A DNA stretch of 64,000 nt from Lentisphaeria bacterium (GCA_017508385.1 JAFVZB010000072.1:1-64000); one strand, 5' to 3'. Numbered from the stretch's first letter, positions 26,068-35,263 are shown. Notes: generated by a model not told the origin, from the sequence alone. A program made the numbers and translations.

Positions 26068-27462
26068 ATGGATAAGTTTCGCAAGTATTCAGTTGCCGTT
26101 GTCCTGCTGTTCTTTCTGTTGGCGGCAAGGAGTTACATGACAAGGGAGTTCTGGTTTGACGAATCGCTGACTCTGCTCAATTTTGCTCTGCTGCCGCTGG
26201 AAAAGATATATTCCAATTACGCCATTCCCAATAATCACATCGGCTATACCATGCTGCTGCATTGTCACCGGATGCTCGCTCCTGAAACGGTGCGCCTCGA
26301 TGTCTGGTGCCGTCTGCTTTCTCTCGGACTTGCGGCGGTGTTCATCATCCGGTGGTGGAGCAGCTTCAAAGGTTTTGCCCACCGTGTCTGCCTGCTTTGT
26401 TTTGTGACATCTCTGCCGTTTGTCATCTACGCCACCGGAGTCCGCGGCTACATGGCTGCGCTGCTTTTTTCGGTGCTTGCGCTCGATTTCGGAAGAAAAT
26501 TTATTGTGCACGGAAAAGTAAAATACGCTGTCGGATTTTTCTTTTCCTCTTTCGCCTGCGCTTCGGTGCTGCCGAGTGACCTCTTTTTACTGGGAGCAAC
26601 GGTGTTTGCCGCCTCAGGAGTTTTGAAAAAGCGTTTTGTTTGCGAAAAAAAATTCTATATCCTCGGGCTACTCGCTTCCGCAGCTTTTCTCCTCTTCTGG
26701 GGAGCACTTATTCCTCAGGTGATAGCCGCAAGCCGTCTGGGCGAGGGGTGGCATGACAGGTGGAGCTCACTTTTCGCAGGAGCGGTATCGTTTACCGCCT
26801 GCGCTCCCATTGTCGTGATATGCGCTATTGCTGCGTGCGCAGTAAGAAAGCAATTTGGCAGCTCCATTCTTTCGTTTTTCTGCGTATTGCCTCTGGTGTT
26901 CTGCGCCAAAGTCGCACCCTTCCCGAGAGTGTACTTCCCTTTTTTCGGAGTATTTCTGTTTGTTGTTTCCAACGGAGCAACTCACCTCCTTGCCCTGATG
27001 AGATATAAAAAACTCCTGCCGTACAAAAAAGTGAAAGCGATTTTTGCGCTTTGCTGTATCGGAGCAGCTTTGCTTGTCAACTACCTGCCGTCATCGCAAA
27101 AAGTTTTAAGTCAAATCAACGGAACAGCAGTCGCAGACGATTTCTTTACTCCGTGGTACACTTCAAAAGAGCACCGCCCTGAGGAGACCGCCCGTTTTCT
27201 TGCGCTCCAAAATGCGGAGTTCTGCTATCTGAGTTTCTCATCCGACCCGTGGAGCATCATGTTTTACACCGCAGTAAACGGCAAATCCCCGGGAAACATG
27301 ATTTTCGATGGTCCCTGCGGCAGAATAGAAGAGCTCAAACCGGGATGGATTGCCGTGATAAACAAAACAGAAGATGTATCCACGCTCGAAAGCCGTTTCA
27401 AAATGAGCTTCACCGAAATAGGCAGAACACCGATGCACAAAATCTACCGTGCCGGATTTTGA
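26068..27462 (+). CDS. GT-C type membrane glycosyltransferase-like protein (1)
   Basis: A 464-residue polytopic membrane protein with about ten hydrophobic helices. After helix 1 it carries REFWFDESLTL (Asp31, Glu32), the acidic first-loop motif of polyprenyl-phosphate-sugar-dependent GT-C enzymes (GT39/83-like). A soluble C-terminal domain follows. It would transfer a sugar from a lipid carrier to a lipid, glycan or protein on the outer face of the membrane. It follows the permease by 6 nt and so joins the export operon. Its 3' end overlaps the convergent abfA gene by 19 bp. The substrate is unknown. Confidence 0.75.
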   Translation: MDKFRKYSVAVVLLFFLLAARSYMTREFWFDESLTLLNFALLPLEKIYSNYAIPNNHIGYTMLLHCHRMLAPETVRLDVWCRLLSLGLAAVFIIRWWSSFKGFAHRVCLLCFVTSLPFVIYATGVRGYMAALLFSVLALDFGRKFIVHGKVKYAVGFFFSSFACASVLPSDLFLLGATVFAASGVLKKRFVCEKKFYILGLLASAAFLLFWGALIPQVIAASRLGEGWHDRWSSLFAGAVSFTACAPIVVICAIAACAVRKQFGSSILSFFCVLPLVFCAKVAPFPRVYFPFFGVFLFVVSNGATHLLALMRYKKLLPYKKVKAIFALCCIGAALLVNYLPSSQKVLSQINGTAVADDFFTPWYTSKEHRPEETARFLALQNAEFCYLSFSSDPWSIMFYTAVNGKSPGNMIFDGPCGRIEELKPGWIAVINKTEDVSTLESRFKMSFTEIGRTPMHKIYRAGF

Positions 27463-28961
27463 AGTTTCAGCAGAAACATATTCCATGAGTACGGTTTGAG
27501 CTGAGCTGAAAGTTGATTGCCTTTGAGTTCCGCCAAGTGCAGGTCGATACTCTTTGAGGTGATGTTTTGAGCATCGGCACTGTTTTTGGCATCAAGGTCG
27601 GGATGGTGGATCTCTTTTGCTTCAATGAGTGACGGTGTTGAAAAATCTCCGAGTTCAGCAGAGAAATCCATCGTTTCAGCAGCACGGTTTATGGCAAATA
27701 TGGCGATTTCATTTTTCTCCTGATTCCAGACGGCAGCCGCGCGCAGATATTTTACCGGTTCTCTGCCGGGCGCAGGAGTATAAGCTGGCGAGTCAACAAC
27801 AGAACGCATGACCATTCCCCTGCCGTGGCGTGAGGTTTCTAAAAACGGGTAATAAATGCTCTGTTTCCATGCTTTGCCTCCCTTTTCGGTCATGATGGGC
27901 GCAATGACATTGACAGTTTGAGCGATGCACGCCATCTTCAAGCGGTCGGCGTGGTCGAGCATACTCAAAAGAGAGCCGCCGACGACAAGAACATCTGCCA
28001 TATCATAATTTTCTTCCAGTATCGGAGGAGCGGTTTTCCATGCGTGAGTTTCATCGGTTTTACCGTTTGTTCTGTACCATACGTTCCACTCATCGAGGGA
28101 TATCATTATGGTTTTTGAGCTCTTTTTTTGGGCTTTCACCGCATCACAGCAGGCAATCACATCCTCGATCCGGCGGTCGAGTTCTTCCGGGGAGGCAAGA
28201 AACTTTGCGATGTTTTTATCGCCGTTTCCGAAGTAACGGTGTATTGAAAGATAATCAACGTCATCATACAAATATTGCATTATTTGCTCATCCCAGAGCG
28301 CAAAGGAGGGCAGGGTTCCCGATGAAGAGCCGCAGGCGCAGAGTTTTATTGAACCATCGATGATTTTCATCATCTTGGCAGTTTCGTGAGCTATCCTGCC
28401 ATACTCCTGCGGAGTTTTGTGACCGATCTGCCAGTCGCCATCCATTTCATTGCCGAGACACCAGTATTTTATGTTGTGCGGAGTTGCCGAACCGTTTTGT
28501 TTGCGCTTGTCGCTCCAATAGGTTCCTCCGGGAAGATTGCAGTATTCGACGATCTCCTGAGCCGACTTCGGAGTTCCTGTTCCGAGATTCACGGCATATA
28601 TCGGAGTTGTATTGGCTTTTTTGCACCACTTCATAAATTCATCAATGCCGACGCTGTTAGGCTCGATTGATTTCCAGGCGCAGTCAGGACGTGCAGGACG
28701 TTCATTTTGCGGACCGATGGCATCTTTCCAGTCAAATCCGGAAACAAAATTTCCTCCGGGATAACGGGTCACCGGCATATCGAGCTCTCTTACAAGTTCA
28801 ATGACATCCTGTCTGAACCCGTCTTTATCGGCGGTCGGATGAGACGGCTCATAAATTCCTGAGTAAACCGCCCTGCCGATATGTTCAATAAAGCCTCCGT
28901 AAAGAGTATCTTCTGCTTTGCCGACAGTGAAATTGCGGTTGATATAAATTTTGCCGTTCAT
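27444..28961 (-). CDS. abfA: Alpha-L-arabinofuranosidase (GH51)
   Basis: A 505-residue intracellular GH51 enzyme releasing L-arabinose from arabinan or arabinoxylan fragments. The catalytic acid/base is Glu172 in CLGNEMDGDW and the nucleophile is Glu291 in SLDEWNVWY, near positions 175 and 294 of the Geobacillus enzyme. The substrate-site segment RYPGGNFVSGFDWKDAIGP is intact. No signal peptide is present. It is transcribed divergently from an AraC-type regulator across a 91-nt gap. An AAAGGAG ribosome binding site precedes the start. Confidence 0.95.
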   Translation of the reverse strand: MNGKIYINRNFTVGKAEDTLYGGFIEHIGRAVYSGIYEPSHPTADKDGFRQDVIELVRELDMPVTRYPGGNFVSGFDWKDAIGPQNERPARPDCAWKSIEPNSVGIDEFMKWCKKANTTPIYAVNLGTGTPKSAQEIVEYCNLPGGTYWSDKRKQNGSATPHNIKYWCLGNEMDGDWQIGHKTPQEYGRIAHETAKMMKIIDGSIKLCACGSSSGTLPSFALWDEQIMQYLYDDVDYLSIHRYFGNGDKNIAKFLASPEELDRRIEDVIACCDAVKAQKKSSKTIMISLDEWNVWYRTNGKTDETHAWKTAPPILEENYDMADVLVVGGSLLSMLDHADRLKMACIAQTVNVIAPIMTEKGGKAWKQSIYYPFLETSRHGRGMVMRSVVDSPAYTPAPGREPVKYLRAAAVWNQEKNEIAIFAINRAAETMDFSAELGDFSTPSLIEAKEIHHPDLDAKNSADAQNITSKSIDLHLAELKGNQLSAQLKPYSWNMFLLKLQNPAR

Positions 28962-28989
28962 TTGAAATATCTCCTTTAATATTTTTATT

Positions 28990-29030
28990 GGTGTGCTATA
29001 TTATTATACACCGTAAATATCTTTTTACAA
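28990..29030 (-). promoter_or_regulatory. abfA promoter and candidate operator
   Basis: On the minus strand TTGTAA (29025-29030), 16-nt spacer and a perfect TATAAT (29003-29008). The -10 region is framed by the inverted repeat GGTGT (28990-28994) and ACACC (29008-29012), a possible regulator site. Binding by the adjacent AraC-type protein is inferred from position only. Confidence 0.6.
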
Positions 29031-29052
29031 CGTTTTCCAATATACAAAAAAT

Positions 29053-29880
29053 ATGAAAAAACAAACCAAAACTATTTTTTTGCCATCAGGAAGTTCCGAA
29101 CGCTTTGTCTCTTTCGACAGCTTTGGAGGTGCTGAGTATTTTGGTAAAACAGTTTTCCTTTCAGCCTTGTGCAGCTATCCAGCAGGCTATTATGTTTTTT
29201 ATCCGGCTCCGAAGCGGCATTTGGCTGTTTTTTGCCGCAGCGGCAGTTTTGAATACAGCTCAGGAGAAGAAAGCGGAGTTTTGTCTGCCGGAGAATTTGC
29301 GCTGATGCCTGCCGGAGAGTGCCAGACAATAAAATCCACTGAAAGATCCGAAAGCATGTTTTTTCTGCTGAAACCATCTCCCAGCTGGAATTTTGACCGT
29401 CATCTGCACTCTTCAACAGAAGAAATCGAGCTGATGTGGCAGCTTATGGAAAAGGCTTTCCGCTTGAATTCTGCTGCGCTTGACCACGCTCACCAGAAAT
29501 CGACCCTCGGAACGCTGCTGTTTGATATTTTGAAAGAGCAGATACACAATGCATCGGATGATTTTTCGGGTTTCCGTTTGCTGTTGTCAAAATTGATAAT
29601 GACTCCGCAGGCAGATTGGAGTGTAAGTAAAATGGCAGAGTTTTGCGGAGTATCTGAGCCGTATTTTTTTGTGTTGTGCCGGAAATATTATGGTTCTTCT
29701 CCTTATTCAGTGCTCAAAAAAATCCGTATGGAACAGGCAAAACAGTTGCTGCTGTCAACAAGTTACCCCATAAAAAACATAGCTTCGCTCTGTGGTTACG
29801 GACATCAGTTTTCTTTTTCCCGCAGTTTCAAACAGCAGTACGGAGTTTCTCCTGAAAAGTTCCGTGAAAGCCAAAGTTGA
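29053..29880 (+). CDS. AraC-family transcriptional regulator
   Basis: A 275-residue regulator. The N-terminal half is a cupin-like sensor domain. The C-terminal 100 residues form the double helix-turn-helix: WSVSKMAEFCGVSEPYF is the first unit and IKNIASLCGYGHQFSFSRSF the second, with the final YGVSPEKFR. Divergent placement with abfA suggests it controls arabinoside use and perhaps itself. The promoter of this gene is not obvious and its leader must be short. Confidence 0.9.
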   Translation: MKKQTKTIFLPSGSSERFVSFDSFGGAEYFGKTVFLSALCSYPAGYYVFYPAPKRHLAVFCRSGSFEYSSGEESGVLSAGEFALMPAGECQTIKSTERSESMFFLLKPSPSWNFDRHLHSSTEEIELMWQLMEKAFRLNSAALDHAHQKSTLGTLLFDILKEQIHNASDDFSGFRLLLSKLIMTPQADWSVSKMAEFCGVSEPYFFVLCRKYYGSSPYSVLKKIRMEQAKQLLLSTSYPIKNIASLCGYGHQFSFSRSFKQQYGVSPEKFRESQS

Positions 29881-29917
29881 AGAGACTGTTTCATATACGG
29901 ACAGGGAGTTTTACGAC

Positions 29918-29954
29918 AAAAAAAGATGCCGTCCACTTTACTGTGAACAGCACC
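29918..29954 (-). terminator. Terminator between tRNA-Thr and the AraC gene
   Basis: A 12-bp stem with G-U pairs (29925-29936 with 29943-29954), a 6-nt loop and a seven-residue A run at 29918-29924, which reads as T on the minus strand. The plus strand also has a T-rich stretch after the hairpin, so it may serve both convergent transcripts. Confidence 0.8.
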
Positions 29955-29967
29955 CTTTGTTTTTTGC

Positions 29968-30043
29968 TGGAGCCGACTGTCGGATTCGAACCGACGACCT
30001 GCTGATTACAAGTCAACTGCTCTACCAACTGAGCTAAGTCGGC
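29968..30043 (-). tRNA. tRNA-Thr (anticodon UGU)
   Basis: A 76-nt cloverleaf including an encoded CCA end. The acceptor stem is GCCGACT with AGTCGGC, the D arm GCTC/GAGC, the anticodon stem GTTGA/TCAGC with loop CTTGTAA (anticodon TGT), and the T arm GTCGG-TTCGAAT-CCGAC. The discriminator is T73. It reads ACA codons. Confidence 0.97.
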
Positions 30044-30052
30044 GTTTTGTCT

Positions 30053-30081
30053 AATATATCTTCAACTCTTATGTTTTTCAA
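30053..30081 (-). promoter_or_regulatory. tRNA-Thr promoter, overlapping the end of nfo
   Basis: On the minus strand TTGAAA (30076-30081), 17-nt spacer, TATATT (30053-30058); the tRNA 5' end follows 9 nt after the -10 element. The -35 box overlaps the last codons of the upstream nfo gene. Confidence 0.7.
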
Positions 30082-30926
30082 GCGTTTTTTGCATAATCGT
30101 GAAGTTTTTGTACCTCATCGAGCCAGAGTGATTCATCAATGGTCTCCAAAATGAGCGGAATTTTATCAAAACGCTCATCCTGCATTATCCATTTGAAAGA
30201 CTCCCAGCCGATGTTTCCGACTCCGAGGCTGTGGTGACGGTCGAGACGGCTGCCGAGAGTGCCTTTTGCATCGTTGAGGTGCATTCCTTTGAGATAGCGG
30301 AATCCGATTTTGCGTTCAAATTCCTCAAAAACTTTTTCGCATGACTCAGGAGTTGACAAATCGTATCCGGCGGCAAAAGCGTGGCAGGTGTCGATACAGA
30401 CTCCCACGCTGTCAGGACGGTCTGTACGCTCGAGCATCAGCGCAAGCTGGTCGAAAGAGTAACCGAGGTTGCTGCCCTGTCCGGCTGTGATTTCAAAAAC
30501 CGCCGTTACCTGAGGCACCATGTCGATGGCGTTGCGCACGCTTTCGGCAATGAGCGAGATACACTGGTCTTCGCTGATGAGTTTGAGATGACTGCCGGGA
30601 TGAAAGTTCAAACGGTCGAGTCCGAGCTGACTGCACCGGGTCATCTCATCGACAAAGGCGTTGAAACTCTGCTTGCGCTTTTCAGGGTCGGGCTGTCCGA
30701 GATTTATCAGGTAGCTGTCGTGAGCGAGTATCATCTCAGGAGTGTAGCCGCAAAGAGCGCAGTTTGCCTTGAATTTCTCAATACTTTCCTGCTTCAGTGC
30801 AGGAGCGACCCATTGCCGCTGATTTTTGGTAAAGAGGGCAAAGGCAGTCGCATTCAATGCTTTGGCGTTGAGCGGAGCGTTTTCGACTCCTCCCTGCGTG
30901 CTGACGTGAGCTCCGATGTACTTCAT
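30078..30926 (-). CDS. nfo: Endonuclease IV (AP endonuclease)
   Basis: A 282-residue TIM-barrel AP endonuclease that nicks DNA 5' of abasic sites in base excision repair. Visible signatures are [13 protein letters not shown] at the start, [40 protein letters not shown] and [19 protein letters not shown], which supply the His/Glu/Asp ligands of the tri-zinc site. Length agrees with E. coli Nfo (285). It is the last protein gene of the topA-led operon, 13 nt after the MBL-fold gene. Confidence 0.96.
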   Translation of the reverse strand: MKYIGAHVSTQGGVENAPLNAKALNATAFALFTKNQRQWVAPALKQESIEKFKANCALCGYTPEMILAHDSYLINLGQPDPEKRKQSFNAFVDEMTRCSQLGLDRLNFHPGSHLKLISEDQCISLIAESVRNAIDMVPQVTAVFEITAGQGSNLGYSFDQLALMLERTDRPDSVGVCIDTCHAFAAGYDLSTPESCEKVFEEFERKIGFRYLKGMHLNDAKGTLGSRLDRHHSLGVGNIGWESFKWIMQDERFDKIPLILETIDESLWLDEVQKLHDYAKNA

Positions 30927-30939
30927 GTTTTAATGCTCC

Positions 30940-31722
30940 CTAAAATTCTCTTGTTTCCGCATCTTCGGCAATGAAGAAGCGTTCTCCGAGAAACTCCTGT
31001 GTTCTGGCTTTTGACTCTTCATAATTATTCAGAAAAGCCCTGCCGTTGTGGATGTATCCGACCATTCCCGGAGCAGGGTAGGCTTTGAGCTGTTCTGCAA
31101 TGGATGCCGGATGATTGTGTCCGGTCTCACACAAAAACAGGTCGCAGCCGTCGGCAAGGAAAGTTGCGATATCCTCAAGTTTTTTGATATCTCCCGAGAA
31201 GACGATGGTTTTACCCTCACAGAAAATCCTGTAAGAGAAACTTCTCCAAATTCCGTCGGCGGGCACACCCATGTGCAGGTTGTGCAGAGCCTCGACCTTG
31301 ATGTTGTTATCCTGATAGACTGTTCCGTCGTGCACCTCATTGACATCATAGACGATGTACTCCGCCATGTTGCTGCGGCGCATATCGGTACCCAGTTCAC
31401 TGGCGCACTCCCACAGGCGTAATTCAGGAACGGCGACACTGACATTGAAACTCCTTTCCTGAAGTTTCCTGACCCAGCACAGCTTGGTCATGGTGAATAT
31501 CCAGTGCGGCAGCCCTCCGGTGTGGTCGATGTGCGGATGGGAAATGAAAAGTGCTTTGGTTTTCAGTAAATCAAGTCCCATCGTGGAAAACGCTGTGTAG
31601 GCGCATGATTCGCCAGCATCGAACTGATAGAAAGCTCCGTTTGTCTCAATAATGAATGACGAGTGGTGCCTTCCCTGCATCGGCTCAGTTCCTGCGCAGG
31701 TGCCGAGAAAATGTATCTTCAT
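30940..31722 (-). CDS. MBL-fold metal-dependent hydrolase
   Basis: A 260-residue metallo-beta-lactamase-fold protein. The metal motif is His62-Pro-His64-Ile-Asp66-His67 (SHPHIDHTGG). Later metal ligands are likely in FSGDIKK and ETGHNH. It resembles RNase Z/arylsulfatase-type phosphodiesterases more than beta-lactamases. The start is taken at 31722, 1 nt after the upstream stop, since longer versions run inside the neighbouring gene. The substrate is unknown. Confidence 0.82.
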   Translation of the reverse strand: MKIHFLGTCAGTEPMQGRHHSSFIIETNGAFYQFDAGESCAYTAFSTMGLDLLKTKALFISHPHIDHTGGLPHWIFTMTKLCWVRKLQERSFNVSVAVPELRLWECASELGTDMRRSNMAEYIVYDVNEVHDGTVYQDNNIKVEALHNLHMGVPADGIWRSFSYRIFCEGKTIVFSGDIKKLEDIATFLADGCDLFLCETGHNHPASIAEQLKAYPAPGMVGYIHNGRAFLNNYEESKARTQEFLGERFFIAEDAETREF

Positions 31723-31723
31723 G

Positions 31724-32671
31724 TTACTTGAAGTTCCTGAAAAGTTTGTTGGCGGAGTCAGAGAGCCCTTTGCCGAGATCTTTGGTTGATTTCGAAAGGT
31801 CATCACCGAGTTTGCCTGCGGCATCGGATAAGCCTTTGCCAAGTTTTCCTGCCGAGTCAGAGAGAGCGGAACCGGCATCTTTGAGTGAGTTGCTGAGTGC
31901 TCCTCCGACACTTGAACAGGCATCGAAAACGGAAGTCAGAACCCTGATCAGGATCTCATTGACGGTCTCGGCAATACTCTGACCTCTGCCGATATCCTTC
32001 AGACTGATGGGCACGAGCGGAATTTTAGTTGTCAGGTGAAGTGTTGCATTCGAGAAACTGATATAGTTGTTGTTGATATCAAGTTTCTCAATGACCACGC
32101 TCTTCTGCGGTTTTTCAGAGTCGGTTTCAGAGACCTCCTGCTTCTCAGCCGGCTTACCTGACTTTGCCGGAAGTTTGCTTTCAATGTTTTTCTGGAGATC
32201 AGTGAGGTTGGTGCGGTTGAGTTTTGCCTCAAGATCGACCTGCATACCGGTCACAAGAATCTCATGAATGATGATCTCATTGCTGAAAAGCGAGGGTATG
32301 GAAATATCGACAAAGACTCTTTCGAGCACGAAAGCGTTGGGATTGTTGTATCCCTCGGGGTTGGCGACGCTCAAGCCCTGAATGTCGATTTTACCGGTGA
32401 GCGAGCTGGAAAACTTTTTGAGCTCGACTTTGGTTCCGAGTGCATAGGTTCCTGCTTTGGAAACTACTGCCGGAATGTAAAAATCACGGAAAATCAGCAG
32501 CAGTGCGATGACCGCAACGATCACTCCCAGCACCCAGAGCACGACCTTGCGTATTTTCTTGCAGGCGCAGGGTTTCTTCTGATTCTCTTTTTCATTGCAT
32601 CCGCAGTTGCATTCGGTGTTTCCTGAGTTCTCAACTGCCTGCTGATCGGTGTTCTGTTCCAATTCACTCAT
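31724..32671 (-). CDS. AsmA-like membrane-anchored protein with Cys cluster
   Basis: A 315-residue protein. The cytoplasmic N-terminus has five cysteines in two groups (CNCGC at 21-25 and CAC at 35-37), then one membrane helix (about 42-61). A periplasmic AsmA-like beta region follows (TKVELKKFSSSLTGKIDIQGLSVANPEGY). The last 80 residues are an amphipathic repeat (GKLGKGLSDAAGKLGDDLSK). AsmA-like proteins act in lipid transport or outer-membrane homeostasis. The Cys cluster may bind metal, which is unusual for the family. It lies 1 nt after topA. Confidence 0.65.
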   Translation of the reverse strand: MSELEQNTDQQAVENSGNTECNCGCNEKENQKKPCACKKIRKVVLWVLGVIVAVIALLLIFRDFYIPAVVSKAGTYALGTKVELKKFSSSLTGKIDIQGLSVANPEGYNNPNAFVLERVFVDISIPSLFSNEIIIHEILVTGMQVDLEAKLNRTNLTDLQKNIESKLPAKSGKPAEKQEVSETDSEKPQKSVVIEKLDINNNYISFSNATLHLTTKIPLVPISLKDIGRGQSIAETVNEILIRVLTSVFDACSSVGGALSNSLKDAGSALSDSAGKLGKGLSDAAGKLGDDLSKSTKDLGKGLSDSANKLFRNFK

Positions 32672-32672
32672 T

Positions 32673-35192
32673 TTACTTTACTCCATATTTGGTTGCCAGT
32701 TTGTCAAGTGCAGAAATCTGTTTGGGAGAGAGAGTTCTGCCGTCATCAAACTGTTTTTTTACTGATTGGAAAAACTTTTTGTCATCGAATGAAAATTTGC
32801 CTCTTTTGACCGGTTCTTCCCACTTTTCGACCTTGCAGAGAGCCGCAATAAGCTCACTTGCTCCGGCGGAGGCAGCTCCGCTGTTTTCCTGCTGAGCCGC
32901 ATTTTCCTCTGCAGGAGCAGGAGCCACATTCAAAATGGCAAAAACATTTTCTGCATTATCAAGTTGGCTCTGATATTTGTTCGCCATCTTGACCAGAGCT
33001 GCGGTCTGACGGTCACTGAGCAGTTTGCCTGCGAGAGCCTGTTTTTTCAGAGAGTCGAAGAACTTTTTGTCATCGTAAGTCACTCTGCCCCGCTTGACGG
33101 GCTCATCCCACTTGACCTTGTCGAAAGCGGCGAAGAGTCCGGCGTAGTCGATCTCTTTAGCCTGAGCGGCTTCGACCTCCTGCACGGCGGCTTTTTCCCG
33201 GAGTTTGGCTGCCTCATTCTCGATCGCAGAGCGCAGATTGTCGGGAAGAGCAAGCAAAGTCTGATCTGAAAAACTGTCAAAATACCTTGCCGCCAGATTG
33301 AGCAGGGCACTGTACTGTTTGGCACTTATTTTTCCGTCGTTGGAAAATTTGATGCGCACCGAGTTGACAAAATCTCCGTCGTTGAACGTGCGCCTGCCGA
33401 CCTTGCGGGCAGGAGCGTAGGTGACGTTGTCGAACAGAGCAAGGATAGCTGCGGCATCACTGCTTTCAGGAGCATCGGCATCTTTTGCTTCCCTGAGCCA
33501 CAGGATAAATTTGTCATAAAACTCCTGCATCATGCTGACCCACGGCTGTTTGCCCTCTTCGACCATGTCGAGTTTCTCTTCCATCTGGGCGGTGAAGCCG
33601 ATATCGAAGAGTTCGGGAAGTCTGCCGACGAGGAAATCGTTGACCTTTATTCCGAGCTCGGTGGGAACAAGTCTGCCCTGATCCCGCTTGACGTACTCTC
33701 TATCCTGAATGGTGCGCATGATGGCGGCGTAGGTTGAGGGACGTCCTATTCCGTTCTCTTCGAGAGCCTTGATGAGACTTGCCTCGTTGAATCTCGGCGG
33801 AGGCTCAGTGAATTTCTGCGTGCCGTCGAATTTGGTTATCACCAGCGGCATTCCGCAGGAAAGCTGTGCGAGCACCGGAGACTCATCTTTATCTTTGCTC
33901 TCTTTTTCTGCATACTCGTAAAGTTTGGTGAAACCGGGGAAGGTTACTACTGAACCGACCGACCTGAAGGTGTATTCGCAATTGTCACTGCCCTGAATGC
34001 GGCTGTCAACAGTGGTCTGGTCGATTTTGCAGCATGACATCTGACTTGCGACGAAACGCTTCCAGATAAGCGTGTAGAGCTTGAGCTGCTGCGGGTCGAG
34101 GTACGGAGCTACCGACTCCGGAGTGCGGCGCACGTCGGTCGGACGGATAGCTTCGTGAGCCTCCTGAGCGGCGGCCTTGTTTTTGTAGGCGTTGAATTTT
34201 TCAGGAGCGAAAGCCTCACCGTAAGTCTCACGGATGAAATCCCTTGCGGCAAACTGTGCCTCTTTGGCGATGGTCACTGAGTCGGTACGCATGTAGGTGA
34301 TGAGACCGACTGCGCCCTTGTTGCCGAGTTCCACACCTTCGTAGAGCTGCTGGGCACAGCGCATGGTTCCGGTGGCGGACATCCTCAAATTGGAGCTTGC
34401 CGCCTGCTGGAGCGTACTGGTGGTGAACGGAGGAGCTGCAAAACGGCGTCTTTCCTGACGGTTTATCTCATCAACAGCCGGAGAAGAACCCTGCAAAACC
34501 GCTTTTTTCAGAGCCTCGGCATCGGTTTGATTGGTGATTTTGAAGTCTTTGCCGTCGATTTTGAAGAGACGGGCATGGAAAATTCCCGGTTTCCCGGCAT
34601 CGAATTCGACTCCGAAGTTCCAGTATTCCTCAGGCTTGAAAGCCTCTATTTCCCGCTCTCTCTCGACCACGAGCCTCAGAGCGGCTGACTGCACACGTCC
34701 GGCACTGCTGCCCTTTTCGAGCTGACGCCAGAGCAGCGGACTTGTTTTGTATCCCACGATGCGGTCGAGGATACGTCTTGCCTGCTGGGCATCGACCAGA
34801 TCGGGGTCGATATCGCCGCGGTTGGCGATGGCGTTCTCGATGGCGGTGCGGGTGATCTCATGGAAACTCACCCGGTAGAACGGTGACTTGGTTGATTTTT
34901 TCAAAACATCTTTCAAGTGCCACGCAATAGCCTCTCCCTCACGGTCAGGGTCGGGAGCGAGATAGATTTCATCGGCAGTTTTCGCCGCATCTTTCAGCCG
35001 TTTGACAATGCTTCTGCTTTTGGGTGAGTCAACATACTGCGGAGCAAAATCATGTTCGATATCAACTCCGAGCTCATGTTCGGGCAGGTTTCTGATGTGA
35101 CCCATCGAAGCGATGATGGTGTAGTCCTTGCCGAGCATCTTCCCGATGGTATTCGCCTTGGTCGGAGACTCGACGATCAATAATCTGTTCAT
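32673..35192 (-). CDS. topA: DNA topoisomerase I with unusual C-terminal repeats
   Basis: An 839-residue type IA topoisomerase relaxing negative supercoils. It has a Toprim domain (LIVESPTKANTIGKML and PDPDREGEA at 81-89), the active-site Tyr300 (ITYMRTDS) and GRPSTYA at 484-490. In place of the usual Cys4 zinc ribbons the C-terminus carries three copies of a 55-60-residue domain at about 583-638, 684-742 and 780-839. Each has an acidic-aromatic start (F-D-x-V), a basic-gly turn (VKRG or VGRR), F/Y-D-D and a closing L-S-x-K/R-Q-x-x-A-L helix. It has its own promoter and heads an operon. Confidence 0.93.
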   Translation of the reverse strand: MNRLLIVESPTKANTIGKMLGKDYTIIASMGHIRNLPEHELGVDIEHDFAPQYVDSPKSRSIVKRLKDAAKTADEIYLAPDPDREGEAIAWHLKDVLKKSTKSPFYRVSFHEITRTAIENAIANRGDIDPDLVDAQQARRILDRIVGYKTSPLLWRQLEKGSSAGRVQSAALRLVVEREREIEAFKPEEYWNFGVEFDAGKPGIFHARLFKIDGKDFKITNQTDAEALKKAVLQGSSPAVDEINRQERRRFAAPPFTTSTLQQAASSNLRMSATGTMRCAQQLYEGVELGNKGAVGLITYMRTDSVTIAKEAQFAARDFIRETYGEAFAPEKFNAYKNKAAAQEAHEAIRPTDVRRTPESVAPYLDPQQLKLYTLIWKRFVASQMSCCKIDQTTVDSRIQGSDNCEYTFRSVGSVVTFPGFTKLYEYAEKESKDKDESPVLAQLSCGMPLVITKFDGTQKFTEPPPRFNEASLIKALEENGIGRPSTYAAIMRTIQDREYVKRDQGRLVPTELGIKVNDFLVGRLPELFDIGFTAQMEEKLDMVEEGKQPWVSMMQEFYDKFILWLREAKDADAPESSDAAAILALFDNVTYAPARKVGRRTFNDGDFVNSVRIKFSNDGKISAKQYSALLNLAARYFDSFSDQTLLALPDNLRSAIENEAAKLREKAAVQEVEAAQAKEIDYAGLFAAFDKVKWDEPVKRGRVTYDDKKFFDSLKKQALAGKLLSDRQTAALVKMANKYQSQLDNAENVFAILNVAPAPAEENAAQQENSGAASAGASELIAALCKVEKWEEPVKRGKFSFDDKKFFQSVKKQFDDGRTLSPKQISALDKLATKYGVK

Positions 35193-35230
35193 TTGCCACT
35201 ATCCGTAAATTAAGAAATTCAAAGCTCTTT

Positions 35231-35253
35231 CGCGCACGCGTACGCACGCACGC
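35231..35253. other. Alternating purine-pyrimidine tract in the topA leader
   Basis: CGCGCACGCGTACGCACGCA followed by CGC is 23 nt of unbroken pyrimidine-purine alternation rich in CG and CA steps, the pattern that favours Z-DNA under negative supercoiling. It lies 11 nt downstream of the topA -10 box, in the initially transcribed region. Confidence 0.75.
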
Positions 35254-35263
35254 TTACAATTCT

